A DNA stretch of 64,000 nucleotides, from the NCBI RefSeq assembly GCF_005298075.1, contig NZ_SZZH01000004.1, positions 186,001 through 250,000 on the forward strand, written 5' to 3'. Made by a program: the position numbers and the translations under genes. Under the pieces are notes generated by a model. The model was not told the DNA's origin. It saw only the letters and a program-made list of their open reading frames with translations, and ran no database searches. This document shows, piece by piece, positions 1-8,395 of this stretch; within the stretch, counting starts at the first letter, position 1, and each line of letters opens with the position of its first letter. The DNA is from Nakamurella flava (GTDB lineage: Bacteria > Actinomycetota > Actinomycetes > Mycobacteriales > Nakamurellaceae).

Positions 1-528
1 GTCGCGGTGCCGTGTGCGCTGCGCACCCGGCTCCCCCGTCTGCCGCGCGTCGCAGCGGCGGCCGTCCTCGGCGGCGTCCTGCACCTGGACGGCGTTTCCC
101 TGCGGGTCGGTCGCCTCCTGGACGTCGGGGTGCCGCCGCTGCGGGCGGCGCGGCGGACCGCCGGACCCCCGCCCGGGGACGTGGCCACGATGATCGGCCG
201 CGGTGACGGCCTGACGCCGTACCAGGACGACGTGCTCTGCGGCTGGCTCGCCGTGCACCGCGCGGCGGGCATCGCCACCCCCGAGGTGGACGCGGCCGTC
301 CGGGCCCATCTGCACCGCACGACACTGCTGTCGGCCACGCTGTTGGACTGCGCCCTGCACGGCGAAGCGATCCCTGAGTTCGTCGCCTGGCTGGCCGCCC
401 TCGGCACTCCGGACGCGGTCCGACGGAGCGTTGCACTCACCGCGGTCGGGCACTCGTCCGGCCGCGGGCTCCGGCAGGGCGCACTCGCGGCCCTGTCCCA
501 GATCTCACCCGTGGAGGGAGCGGCATGA
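1..528 (+). CDS. allH: DUF2877 protein, AllH-like subunit of oxamate carbamoyltransferase (5' truncated)
   Basis: The reading frame is open from the first base, so the N-terminus lies outside the window; about 175 C-terminal residues remain, against roughly 270 in E. coli AllH (YlbF). It carries the DUF2877-type segment with GRGDGLTPYQDD near residue 65 of the visible part. Its stop overlaps the next start (ATGA at 525-528), and the next two genes are FdrA and a DUF1116 protein, the same trio as E. coli allFGH. In E. coli that trio encodes oxamate carbamoyltransferase, which splits oxalurate-type intermediates into oxamate and carbamoyl phosphate in anaerobic allantoin use. Function here is inferred from family and gene order. 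Confidence 0.75.
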   Translation, partial: VAVPCALRTRLPRLPRVAAAAVLGGVLHLDGVSLRVGRLLDVGVPPLRAARRTAGPPPGDVATMIGRGDGLTPYQDDVLCGWLAVHRAAGIATPEVDAAVRAHLHRTTLLSATLLDCALHGEAIPEFVAWLAALGTPDAVRRSVALTAVGHSSGRGLRQGALAALSQISPVEGAA

Positions 529-1934
529 GCCATTTCCATGTCGAGCTGCGGCCCGGCGCCTACGCCGACTCGGTCGCCCTGCTGCAGGTCAGCCGGTCGG
601 TCCAGGGCATCGACGGGGTCCTGGCGGCCCAGGTCGCGATGGCCACGCCGTTGAACGTGGACGTGCTGACGCAGATGGGGTTCGCCGTTCCCGAGCGGGC
701 CACCCCCAACGACATGGTCGTGGCCGTCCACCTCCGGGACCCCGCGCGGCTCGACGCCGCGATCACCGGCGTCGACAACGCCCTGCGTGATGCCGGCCGC
801 CGCTCCGAAGGCGCCACCGAGGTGGCCGCACCGCGCACCACCGCCGCCGCCCTGCGGCGGGACCCCGGTGCGCTCACCGTCGTCTCGGTGCCCGGCCCGC
901 ACGCCATGGTCGAGGCGATGGACGCGGTCGAAAGCGGCAGCGACGTCATGATCTTCAGCGACAACGTGCCGCTGGACCACGAGGTCGCCCTCAAGCGGGC
1001 GGCAGCCGAGCGCGGCGTGCTGGTGATGGGACCCGACTGCGGGACCGCGGTGGTCGACGGGATCGGGTTGGGTTTCGCCAACGTCGTGTCCCCCGGCCCG
1101 GTCGGCATCGTCGCCGCCTCCGGCACCGGGTGCCAGCAGATGCTGGCCCTGCTCGACCACGCCGGGGTGGGGGTGTCGTCCGCACTCGGCGTGGGCGGCC
1201 GCGACCTGTCGTCGACCGTCCGGGGTCTGGCGACCCGGGAGGCGCTGCGCCGGCTGGACGCCGACCCGGGGGTGGAGCTCATCGTGCTCATCTCCAAGCC
1301 GCCGGCCGCCGACGTGGCCGACGAGATCGCCGATGTGGCGGCGGGTCTGGCGACCCCGGTCGAGTTTGCGCTGCTCGGTCCGGGCCGGCCCGACCTCACC
1401 GCAGCCGCCGAGGCCGTGCTGCGCCGGCTCGACCGTGAGGTGCCGGACTGGCCCGCCGAGCGACCGGCCGGTGCCCGTGACCCCGGCCGCGGCGCGCGAC
1501 TGCACGGCCTGTTCGTGGGCGGGACCCTCAAGAGCGAGGCCGCGCTGATTGCCGCCGAGACCCTGGGTGCCGACCACGGCCACACGTTCGTCGACTTCGG
1601 CGACGATGCCTATACGGCCGGACGGGCCCACCCGATGATCGATCCCACCCTGCGCCTGGAGCATCTGCGGCGGGCCGCCGCCGATCCCGAGACCGCCGTC
1701 ATCCTGCTCGATGTCGTCCTCGGCCACGGCGCCGAGGACGATCCGGCGTCGCTCCTCGCCCCCGCCGTTGCGGCGAGCGACCGGCCGGTCGTCGTGGCCG
1801 TGGTCGGCACCGCCACCGACCCGCAGCATCGCGACCGGCAGGTCCGGGCCCTGGTCGAGGCCGGCGCCGAGGTCCACCTGTCCGACGCGGGCGCGACCCG
1901 ACGGGCCATTGAACTGTTGGGAGAACGCGCATGA
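525..1934 (+). CDS. fdrA: FdrA / AllF, acyl-CoA synthetase-like subunit of oxamate carbamoyltransferase
   Basis: This 469-residue cytosolic protein has the FdrA layout: an N-terminal region, a Rossmann CoA-binding-like part (MIFSDNVPLDHEVALKR, then MGPDCGT near residues 165-175) and a C-terminal succinyl-CoA-synthetase-like ligase part. E. coli FdrA is longer (about 555 residues). It is joined by 4-nt overlaps to the upstream DUF2877 gene and the downstream DUF1116 gene (ATGA at 1931-1934), so the three are almost certainly co-translated. In E. coli the same three proteins are all needed for oxamate carbamoyltransferase. I infer the same complex here. No allantoinase or carbamate kinase is visible in the window. 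Confidence 0.85.
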   Translation: MSHFHVELRPGAYADSVALLQVSRSVQGIDGVLAAQVAMATPLNVDVLTQMGFAVPERATPNDMVVAVHLRDPARLDAAITGVDNALRDAGRRSEGATEVAAPRTTAAALRRDPGALTVVSVPGPHAMVEAMDAVESGSDVMIFSDNVPLDHEVALKRAAAERGVLVMGPDCGTAVVDGIGLGFANVVSPGPVGIVAASGTGCQQMLALLDHAGVGVSSALGVGGRDLSSTVRGLATREALRRLDADPGVELIVLISKPPAADVADEIADVAAGLATPVEFALLGPGRPDLTAAAEAVLRRLDREVPDWPAERPAGARDPGRGARLHGLFVGGTLKSEAALIAAETLGADHGHTFVDFGDDAYTAGRAHPMIDPTLRLEHLRRAAADPETAVILLDVVLGHGAEDDPASLLAPAVAASDRPVVVAVVGTATDPQHRDRQVRALVEAGAEVHLSDAGATRRAIELLGERA

Positions 1935-3334
1935 GCACCACCGACAGCGTCGTGACCGTCGGTACCGAGCTACTCGCCGATGCCGTGGCCCGGCAGGCGG
2001 TCGGGGTCACCCAGGTCGACTGGCGACCGCCGATGGAGGGCACTGCGGCCGACCTCGCCGCCGTCGCCGCCGACCCGCTGCGGGCGGCGGCCAACGAGCG
2101 CGCGGTGGCCGCGATGCTCGAGGTCACCGCCACCCTGGTCGACGTCCTGCCGGCCTCCGCGGCGTTGGGCCTGCAGACCGGGCAGTTCCTGCATGCCGGT
2201 CCGCCCATCACCTGGGACCGGGCCTCGGGTCCGTTGCGCGGCGGGCTGATGGCCGGGGCGGCCCTCGAGGGCCTGGTCGACGACCCGGAGGACGCGCCCG
2301 CGCTGTTCGAGAGCGGGTCGGTGTCGCTCGAACCGTGCCACCACCGGTCGGCCGTCGGGCCGATGGCCGGGGTGGTCACCCCCAGCATCTGGATGTTCGT
2401 CCTGCAGGACGCAGCCAGCGGCCGCCGCACCTACTGCTCGCTCAACGAGGGCCTGGGCAAGGTGCTGCGCTACGGCGCCTACTCCCCCGAGGTGCTGCAG
2501 CGGCTGCGGTGGATGAACGGCGTCCTCGGCCCGCTGCTGCAGCAGGCGGTCCGCCGGGCCGGGCCCGTGGACGTCACCGGCATCCTCACGCAGATGCTGC
2601 AGATGGGCGACGAGGCCCACAATCGCAACCGGGCCGGCACTCTCATGCTGCTGCGGGACCTCGGTCCGGCCATGGTGACCAGCGGGACCGACGCCGCCGA
2701 CGTCGCCGAGGCGCTGCGGTTCGTCGGCGCGAACGACCACTTCTTCCTCAACCTGGCCATGCCCGCGTGCAAGCTCGCGCTCGACGCGGCGCGCGGCATC
2801 CCCGGGTCCACGATGGTCGTGGCGATGGCCCGCAACGGCACCGACTTCGGCATCCAGGTGGCCGGCACCGGCGACGAGTGGTTCACCGGTCCGGCTCAGC
2901 TGGCCGACGGCCTGTTCCTGGGCAGCTACACCGCCGACGACGCCAACCCGGACATCGGCGACTCGGCCATCACCGAGACGGCCGGCATCGGCGGATTCGC
3001 GATGGCGACCGCGCCGGCCATCGTCAGATTGGTGGGCGGGTCGGTGCCGGATGCTCTGGCGACCACGCGGCGGATGCACGAGATCACCCTGGCCGAGAAC
3101 CCACGGTGGACCGTCCCGGTCCTCGACTTCCAGGGCACGCCGACGGGTATCGACGTGAGCAGGGTCTGCCGCACCGGCATCCTCCCGCAGATCAACACGG
3201 GCATGGCCGGCCGGGTCGCCGGGGTCGGTCAGGTCGGGGCCGGGCTCGTCACCCCGCCGGCGGAGATCTTCCCGGCCGCCCTGCGCCGCCTGGCCGAGCT
3301 CGCGCGGGACCGCGCCGCGGTCGCGCGGGGCTGA
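1931..3334 (+). CDS. allG: DUF1116 protein, AllG-like subunit of oxamate carbamoyltransferase
   Basis: The 467-residue product matches the DUF1116 (YlbE) family over its whole length. Typical segments are the N-terminal VDWRPP, EPCHHRSAVGPMAGV near residue 135, DEAHNRN near 230 and GANDHFFLNLAMPACKLALDAA near 270 (quoted partly). It is the third gene of the allH-fdrA-allG set and starts inside the fdrA stop codon. The family is the large subunit of E. coli oxamate carbamoyltransferase. A short gap follows and the next gene has its own ribosome binding site, so the operon probably ends here. Confidence 0.85.
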   Translation: MSTTDSVVTVGTELLADAVARQAVGVTQVDWRPPMEGTAADLAAVAADPLRAAANERAVAAMLEVTATLVDVLPASAALGLQTGQFLHAGPPITWDRASGPLRGGLMAGAALEGLVDDPEDAPALFESGSVSLEPCHHRSAVGPMAGVVTPSIWMFVLQDAASGRRTYCSLNEGLGKVLRYGAYSPEVLQRLRWMNGVLGPLLQQAVRRAGPVDVTGILTQMLQMGDEAHNRNRAGTLMLLRDLGPAMVTSGTDAADVAEALRFVGANDHFFLNLAMPACKLALDAARGIPGSTMVVAMARNGTDFGIQVAGTGDEWFTGPAQLADGLFLGSYTADDANPDIGDSAITETAGIGGFAMATAPAIVRLVGGSVPDALATTRRMHEITLAENPRWTVPVLDFQGTPTGIDVSRVCRTGILPQINTGMAGRVAGVGQVGAGLVTPPAEIFPAALRRLAELARDRAAVARG

Positions 3335-3424
3335 CCGGGGACCGTCGGGTCGCCGCCCGACGGGGTGCCGCACACTGGGCTGCGGCCGGCACCACTGCCG
3401 CCCCGTACCCCCAGGAGGACAGAG

Positions 3425-3877
3425 ATGACCACCTCCGAGCCCCTCGCCGTCGCCGTCGCCGTCGCCGGGATCCTCGGTGTGGACCACGTCGGTGTCGCCG
3501 TGCCCGATCTGGACACGGCGATCGCGTTCTACACGACCACCCTCGGCGGGCAGTTGCGCCACCGGGAGGAGAACGCCGAACAGGGCGTGGTCGAGGCGAT
3601 GATCGGGTGGGACGGCGGCGCCCAGCTGCAACTGCTCGCCCCGCTCACCCCGGAGTCGACCATCGCGAAGTTCCTGGATCGCAGCGGTCCGGGTCTGCAA
3701 CAGCTGGCCTACCGGGTCGCCGACATCCACGCGGTGAGCGCGGCCTTGCGGGAGCGGGGGCTGCGCCTGCTCTTCGACGCACCCCGGCGCGGAACCGCCG
3801 GCTCGGCCATCAATTTCGTGCACCCGAAGGACGCCGGCGGCGTACTCGTCGAACTCGTCCAACCGGCACAGCACTGA
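3425..3877 (+). CDS. Methylmalonyl-CoA epimerase-like VOC protein
   Basis: A 150-residue vicinal-oxygen-chelate protein. ATG 3425 was chosen because AGGAGGA at 3412-3418 gives a strong ribosome binding site. The core begins VDHVGVAVPDLDTAIAFY and has the second-half metal ligands expected of the fold: H near residue 21, QLQLL near 69-73, QQLAYRVADI near 93-102 and a terminal VLVELVQ glutamate. These match methylmalonyl-CoA epimerase, which interconverts the R and S forms in propionate metabolism. No mutase is nearby, so the exact substrate is not proven; other glyoxalase-type activities are possible. Confidence 0.75.
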   Translation: MTTSEPLAVAVAVAGILGVDHVGVAVPDLDTAIAFYTTTLGGQLRHREENAEQGVVEAMIGWDGGAQLQLLAPLTPESTIAKFLDRSGPGLQQLAYRVADIHAVSAALRERGLRLLFDAPRRGTAGSAINFVHPKDAGGVLVELVQPAQH

Positions 3878-3927
3878 ATCCGGTTCGCGCTTCGCCCGGA
3901 CGGTGAGTCAGGCCACCACGGCCCGGT

Positions 3928-3949
3928 AACCGGTACGGTCGTACCAGTT
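3928..3949 (+). promoter_or_regulatory. Candidate TetR operator upstream of the SMR gene
   Basis: An interrupted inverted repeat AACCGGTAC-GGTC-GTACCAGTT has 8 of 9 positions matched between arms and lies 45 bp before the SMR start. A TetR gene forms the second half of the same operon, so autoregulation is the simplest reading. This is inference from position and symmetry. Confidence 0.5.
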
Positions 3950-3993
3950 TGTTGCTAACCTGGAATCCGCAACGGATTCAGGAGGTGGCCACC

Positions 3994-4317
3994 ATGGCGT
4001 GGCTCGTACTGGTGCTGTCGGGGCTGCTGGAAGCCGGCTGGGCCCTGTCCCTCAAGGCGTCGGCCGGCCTGACCCGGCTGGGGCCGTCGGTGTCGTTCGT
4101 CCTGCTGCTCATCGCGTCGATGGCCGGGCTCATGTGGGCGCTGCGGACCCTGCCGGTCGGCCCCGCCTACGCGGTATGGGTCGGGATCGGTGCGGTGCTG
4201 ACCGCGATCATCGGGATGACGTCGTTCGGCGACCCGGTCCGGCCGCTGACCATCGCCTCCATCGTGCTCATCGTCGCCGGCGTCGTCGGGCTCCAGCTGG
4301 CCGGGTCGGGGCATTGA
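3994..4317 (+). CDS. SMR-family exporter, Gdx/SugE type
   Basis: A 107-residue protein with four hydrophobic helices, the size of small multidrug resistance transporters. It aligns along its length with E. coli SugE/Gdx: conserved Glu13 in SGLLEAGWA, the LK near residue 20, LPVGPAYAVWVGIGAVLTAI around 51-70 and a C-terminal GLQL. The Gdx subgroup exports guanidinium; other SMR members export quaternary ammonium compounds. The start is fixed by GGAGGTGG at 3981. The TTG start of the downstream TetR gene overlaps its stop codon, so exporter and regulator are co-translated. No guanidine riboswitch was recognised upstream. Confidence 0.85.
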   Translation: MAWLVLVLSGLLEAGWALSLKASAGLTRLGPSVSFVLLLIASMAGLMWALRTLPVGPAYAVWVGIGAVLTAIIGMTSFGDPVRPLTIASIVLIVAGVVGLQLAGSGH

Positions 4318-4946
4318 CCGTCCGAGCGCCCCGCCAGCAACGGGGGCAGGACCGCCGGGAGGTGTTGTGCGCCGCGGCGACCCGGTTGGCCGCCGAACAC
4401 GGCCCGGCCGCCTGCACCGCCCGGGCCATCGCCACCGAGGCGGGCCTGCCGCTGGCGGCGGTGTCCTACTACTTCCCCGACCTGTCGGTGCTGGTCGGCG
4501 AGGCCGTGCACCGGGTCTGCGCCCGGTGGCGGGAGCACGCCACACACGTCGCCCGCGGGTACTCCGGCGCCCGCCCCGGCCCGGGCGGTCATGCTGGGCT
4601 GGCCGACGCGATCAGCAGGGCGATGCTCCCGCCCGGCGGGGGGTCGGGCGCCGCACCGGTCGACGGGGACGCGCGCATCCAACCTGGTCGGTCCGCCGTC
4701 GTCAGCCGGTACCGACACCTGCTGGCCGCGGCCGACAGTCCCGCCGTCACGGCCGAGATGGCAGCTCTGCGCGCCGATCTCGTCGCCGTTGTCAGCGGGA
4801 TGCTGCCGCGCCCGGACACCCGGGCCGCCGATCTGCTGGTCACCGTCGTCGACGGCGCCGCCCTGGGCGCGGTGGCCGAAGGCGACCCCGACCCGGCCGG
4901 CCGGGTGGTGACGGCGGTCCGGGCCGCCCTCGATCGGTTGCGCTGA
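4314..4946 (+). CDS. TetR-family transcriptional regulator
   Basis: The product is 210 residues if translation starts at TTG 4314, which overlaps the SMR stop as TTGA. The N-terminal helix-turn-helix is clear: ACTARAIATEAGLPLAAVSYYFPD, with the typical SYYF recognition helix near residue 45 (positions approximate). The C-terminal ligand domain is not recognisable. Being coupled to the exporter, it is likely the repressor of this two-gene operon, acting at the inverted repeat at 3928-3949. An upstream start in the same frame would run through the SMR gene and was rejected. Confidence 0.8.
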   Translation: MTVRAPRQQRGQDRREVLCAAATRLAAEHGPAACTARAIATEAGLPLAAVSYYFPDLSVLVGEAVHRVCARWREHATHVARGYSGARPGPGGHAGLADAISRAMLPPGGGSGAAPVDGDARIQPGRSAVVSRYRHLLAAADSPAVTAEMAALRADLVAVVSGMLPRPDTRAADLLVTVVDGAALGAVAEGDPDPAGRVVTAVRAALDRLR

Positions 4947-4954
4947 GCGTCCGG

Positions 4955-5932
4955 TCAGGCCCGGGGAACCACGTCGCGGACGCCCGACACCATCAGGCCG
5001 GTCGCCCCGGCGGCCAGGGCCCGGTCGGCCTGCGCCGGGGTGGCCACGACGTGGGCGATCACCCGCTTTCCGGTTGCCAGCATCCGCTGGTACACGGCCG
5101 TCGGTGCGTCCTGGTCGATGCCGAGGAGGTCGAACCGGCCCTGCGTCGCCTCGAACTGGTCCATCTGGTCGGCGTAGTAGTACCCCCAGGTCGTGTACCC
5201 CCGGGCGTGGGCGGCGGTCGGGGTCTTCACCGTCTGCCAGTAGGACTTGATCACCGCGCGGCCGGCGCCGCCGTGCTGGTCCAGCAGATCCAGGAGCTCG
5301 TCGACATGGGCGTCGTCCTTGTCGTCGACGAACAGGATGCGATCCGGCGACACCTGGTCCAGCAGATCGGTGTCCAGTCGGCTCATCGGCTGATGACCCC
5401 GGATCGACCGCAGCGTCGAGAGCTGCTCCCAGGTCGACGTGGCGATGGTCAGATCGGTCCCGTAGACCGGCCCCGTGCTGGCGTCCTCGGACCCGACCCA
5501 CACCCCGTCCGCCGTGCGGCGGGCGGAGAACTCCAGGGCCAGATCCGGGTTCCAGTCCCGCGACTGCTGATAGGCCGTCGGCGACGCGGCCGGCCAGCTG
5601 GCCGAGCCGCCGTGGTGGGCGATCTCCACCACGGGCGCGGAGAGCCACCGGCCGAGCGCGGTGGCCGGCGTCGGGGCGATCCCGCCCCCGGTGCCGGCCG
5701 AAGCCGGCTCCGAGGAGAGCGCTGCGGCCGGTGCTGACGACGACGCACCACCGGTCGGCGAGGACGGCCCGGCAGGTGCGCCGGACGTGCACGCGGCGAG
5801 CGCCGTCGTCATCACCACGGTCACCGTGGCGACGGCCCGTCCCCGGCGCCACCGGCCGGGCGACCGGCGTGGCGGGGAGCAGCGAGAGAGGTAAAGCACC
5901 TGCGCATCGTCCTCGACCGATCTGGCCGACAC
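4955..5932 (-). CDS. Lipoprotein with a degenerate glycerophosphodiester phosphodiesterase fold
   Basis: 325 residues from GTG 5932; GTG 5899 is an alternative that would shorten the signal peptide by 11 residues. A basic, hydrophobic N-terminus ends in lipobox LAAC (Cys48), followed by a Ser/Pro/Ala linker, so an outer-face lipoprotein is expected. The body resembles GDPD barrels: VVEIAHHGGS, LEFSARRTADG, VWVGSED and a C-terminal GKRVIAHVVATPAQADRALAAGATGLMVSG (in parts). However, the second catalytic His of the family's HD motif is replaced in SED, the metal-binding Asp after Glu is Ser, and the PENT Glu is absent. Catalysis is therefore doubtful. Confidence 0.65.
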   Translation of the reverse strand: MSARSVEDDAQVLYLSRCSPPRRSPGRWRRGRAVATVTVVMTTALAACTSGAPAGPSSPTGGASSSAPAAALSSEPASAGTGGGIAPTPATALGRWLSAPVVEIAHHGGSASWPAASPTAYQQSRDWNPDLALEFSARRTADGVWVGSEDASTGPVYGTDLTIATSTWEQLSTLRSIRGHQPMSRLDTDLLDQVSPDRILFVDDKDDAHVDELLDLLDQHGGAGRAVIKSYWQTVKTPTAAHARGYTTWGYYYADQMDQFEATQGRFDLLGIDQDAPTAVYQRMLATGKRVIAHVVATPAQADRALAAGATGLMVSGVRDVVPRA

Positions 5933-6036
5933 CCGGCATAGGGATGTGACCGGACTGGGAAGCGGCCGGAAGCCACCCGATAGTCTCCGCTCCCCGGCGG
6001 GTCCGCCGGCCAGCGACAGCGAGGAAGGTGGAACCG

Positions 6037-6618
6037 ATGGTGGACATCCCCTGGGGTGACGGCCGGTGGACCAACGCTCCGGCGGACGTCGTCGAACGCG
6101 ACGGCGACCTGCTCGTGACGGCCGTCGAAGGCAGCGACGCCTGGCGCATCACCTCCTACGGGTTCGTCCACGACAACGAACACGCCCTGCTGGCCCCCTT
6201 CCCCGACGGCACCGCCGTCGAGGTCGAGTTCACCGCCGCGTTCTCGCAGCAGTTCGACCAGGCCGGGCTGTTCGTCCGGGTGTCGGACGAGCGATGGATC
6301 AAGGCCGGCGTGGAGTTCGCCGATGGCCGGGCGCAGGTCGGCGCGGTCGTCACCGACGGCATGTCCGACTGGTCGCTGGCCCCCGTCCCCGACTGGACCG
6401 GCCGACGGATCACGGTGCGAGCCAGCCGGGAGGGCACCGCCATCACCGTCCGGGCCGCCCCCAGCGGCCAGGAACTGCAACTGGTCCGGGTCATCCCGTT
6501 CGCCACCGACCTGGTCGCCGAGGCCGGGCCGCTGGTCTGCGCGCCCACCCGTGCCGGTCTGCAGGTGCCCCTGCACCGTTGGACCCGCACCACCCCGGAC
6601 GACGGGCTGCACCCCTGA
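6037..6618 (+). CDS. DUF1349-type beta-sandwich protein
   Basis: A 193-residue protein without signal peptide or membrane segment. ATG 6037 is preferred over GTG 6028 because GAGGAAGG (6021-6028) is well placed for it. The sequence has the concanavalin-like DUF1349 pattern: FSQQFDQAGLFVRVSDERWIKAGVEF near the middle and WSLAPVP after it (quoted in parts). Family members such as yeast and bacterial YksA-type proteins have no settled function; carbohydrate binding is a guess from the fold. It stands alone between opposed genes. Confidence 0.7.
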   Translation: MVDIPWGDGRWTNAPADVVERDGDLLVTAVEGSDAWRITSYGFVHDNEHALLAPFPDGTAVEVEFTAAFSQQFDQAGLFVRVSDERWIKAGVEFADGRAQVGAVVTDGMSDWSLAPVPDWTGRRITVRASREGTAITVRAAPSGQELQLVRVIPFATDLVAEAGPLVCAPTRAGLQVPLHRWTRTTPDDGLHP

Positions 6619-6640
6619 CCGACCAGGAACGCTCGGCGGT

Positions 6641-7432
6641 CTAGGCGCCCCCGCCCGATCCACCGGCGCCGGCCGACGGGCGCGGGCGCCGGGTCGAGAG
6701 CTCGCCGGTCATGGTCAGCTCCTCCGCGATGTCCCGGACCTTGCGATTGGTCACCGACGACGTCCGCATCAGCAGCGCGAAGGCCTGGTCACCGGTCATC
6801 TTGTGGCGTTCCATCAGGATGCCGGTGGCCCGTCCGATCACCTCCCGATGCTGCACGGCGGCGAGCAGGTTGTGCTGGCTCTCGGCGCCGACCATCGCCA
6901 CCGCGGCGTGGCTGGCCAGCAGCAGGCCGATCTGTTCGGTGCTGTCGTCGAAGACGTGCGGCTCGCGGGAGTACAGGTTGAGCGCCCCGAGCTCGCGGTC
7001 CCGCACGAAGAGCTGGAAGGACAGCATCGACTTCACGCCGAGTTCCAGGGCGCGCGCGGCGAACCGGGGCCAGCGTTCGTCGGCCTGCAGGTCGTCGCAG
7101 CGGATGGTGGCGTCGTACCGGATGGCGTCCAGACACGGACCCTCGTTGGTCTCGTACTGGGCCTGGTCGATGCGGGGGACGAGCTCGTCGGTCGCGGCCG
7201 GGGTACCGACGCGGCCGTTGCGGTCGATCCGGGTGATGCCGGCGTAGTCGGCCCCGGCGATGTTGTCGGCCGCCGCCCCCACCACCGCCTGCAACGTCTG
7301 GTCCAGGTCGGGCTCGGCCTGCAGGGACCGGGCGAGGTCACTGAGCTGCTGCGCCAGCCCCGGTGGGTTGGGTTGGCCCTGGCTGTCCCGCCCGCGCCGG
7401 TCGTCGTCTTCGGCAGGATGCGCGCCAGTCAT
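6641..7432 (-). CDS. GAF-ANTAR domain RNA-binding regulator
   Basis: 263 residues from ATG 7432 (an in-frame GTG 7480 is possible). A GAF sensor domain covers about residues 30-170 (ADYAGITRIDRNGRVGTPAATD, NEGPCLDAI, LGALNLYS, in parts) and a C-terminal ANTAR domain about 180-240 (HREVIGRATGILMERHKMTGDQAFALLM). ANTAR domains bind paired RNA hairpins and act as antiterminators. This GAF-ANTAR pairing is common in actinobacteria; the GAF ligand is unknown. It lies directly downstream of purC on the same strand with a 63-nt gap, so it could be read from the same transcript. Confidence 0.85.
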   Translation of the reverse strand: MTGAHPAEDDDRRGRDSQGQPNPPGLAQQLSDLARSLQAEPDLDQTLQAVVGAAADNIAGADYAGITRIDRNGRVGTPAATDELVPRIDQAQYETNEGPCLDAIRYDATIRCDDLQADERWPRFAARALELGVKSMLSFQLFVRDRELGALNLYSREPHVFDDSTEQIGLLLASHAAVAMVGAESQHNLLAAVQHREVIGRATGILMERHKMTGDQAFALLMRTSSVTNRKVRDIAEELTMTGELSTRRPRPSAGAGGSGGGA

Positions 7433-7495
7433 ACCGGCCCTGTTCCCCGAGGCCCCCGTTCCCAACTGGGCCCCACCCACCCGGTCGCCGACCGC

Positions 7496-8395
7496 TCAGC
7501 CGATCCAGTCGGCGAACGACAGTCCCGAGATGCGTTCATAGGCCTCCACGTACCGGTCCCGGGTCGCCGTGACCACGTCGCCCGGCAGCGGTGGCGGCGG
7601 GCCGTCCGCGGCGCGATCCCAGCCGGACTCGGCCGAGGTCAACCAGTCCCGGACGAACTGCTTGTCGAAGGAGGGCTGGACGGCACCCGGGGCGTAGCCG
7701 TCGGCCGGCCAGAACCGCGACGAATCCGGGGTCAGCACCTCGTCGCCGAGGACCAGCTCCCCGCCGAGCATTCCGAACTCGAGCTTGGTGTCGGCCAGCA
7801 GGACCCCCCGGGTGGCGGCGTGCTCGGCCGCTCGCCGGTAGACCGTCAGAGTGGCGTCCCGCACCTGCGCCGCCCGCTGGGCGCCGATGGTCGCGACGAC
7901 CGCCTCGAAGGACACGTTCTCGTCGTGCTCGCCGATCTCGGCCTTGGTCGCCGGGGTGAAGATCGGTTCCGGCAGCCGCGACGCCTCGACCAGCCCGTCC
8001 GGCAGGGCGATGCCGCAGACGGCCCCCGTGCGGCGGTAGTCGGCCAGCCCCGACCCCGTCAGGTAGCCGCGGGCGACGCACTCGACCGGCAGCATGTCCA
8101 GCCGGCGGACCAGCAACGCGCGACCGGCCACCTCGGCGGGGATCCGCCGGTCCTGTACCGCGACCACGTGGTTGGCGAACGCCGGGCCCGTGCCGTCGGC
8201 TCGGGCCAGCAGGTCGAACCAGAACATGCTCATCGCCGTCAACACCCGACCCTTGTCCGGGATGGGCGTGGACAGCACGTGGTCGTAGGCGCTGATGCGG
8301 TCCGAGGCGATCATGAGCAGCAGCTCGTCGTCGACCTCGTAGAGCTCACGCACCTTGCCGGAGGCCAGGTGCCGGTAATCGTCCAGGCGGGTCAC
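7496..8395 (-). CDS. purC: Phosphoribosylaminoimidazole-succinocarboxamide synthase
   Basis: The 299-residue product is a full-length SAICAR synthetase, which joins CAIR and aspartate using ATP in purine synthesis. Family signatures are [27 protein letters not shown] at the N-terminus (in parts), [14 protein letters not shown] near residue 105 and DTKLEFGML near 200. It starts with GTG that overlaps the stop of the M3 peptidase gene (GTGA at 8392-8395), so the two are co-translated. The other pur genes here (purB, purD, purA) are scattered rather than in one operon. Confidence 0.95.
   Translation of the reverse strand: MTRLDDYRHLASGKVRELYEVDDELLLMIASDRISAYDHVLSTPIPDKGRVLTAMSMFWFDLLARADGTGPAFANHVVAVQDRRIPAEVAGRALLVRRLDMLPVECVARGYLTGSGLADYRRTGAVCGIALPDGLVEASRLPEPIFTPATKAEIGEHDENVSFEAVVATIGAQRAAQVRDATLTVYRRAAEHAATRGVLLADTKLEFGMLGGELVLGDEVLTPDSSRFWPADGYAPGAVQPSFDKQFVRDWLTSAESGWDRAADGPPPPLPGDVVTATRDRYVEAYERISGLSFADWIG

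Noticed and set aside
3880-3993. Possible guanidine riboswitch before the SMR gene
   Set aside because: Paired ACGR tetraloop hairpins or the ykkC core could not be built; the inverted repeat fits a protein operator better.
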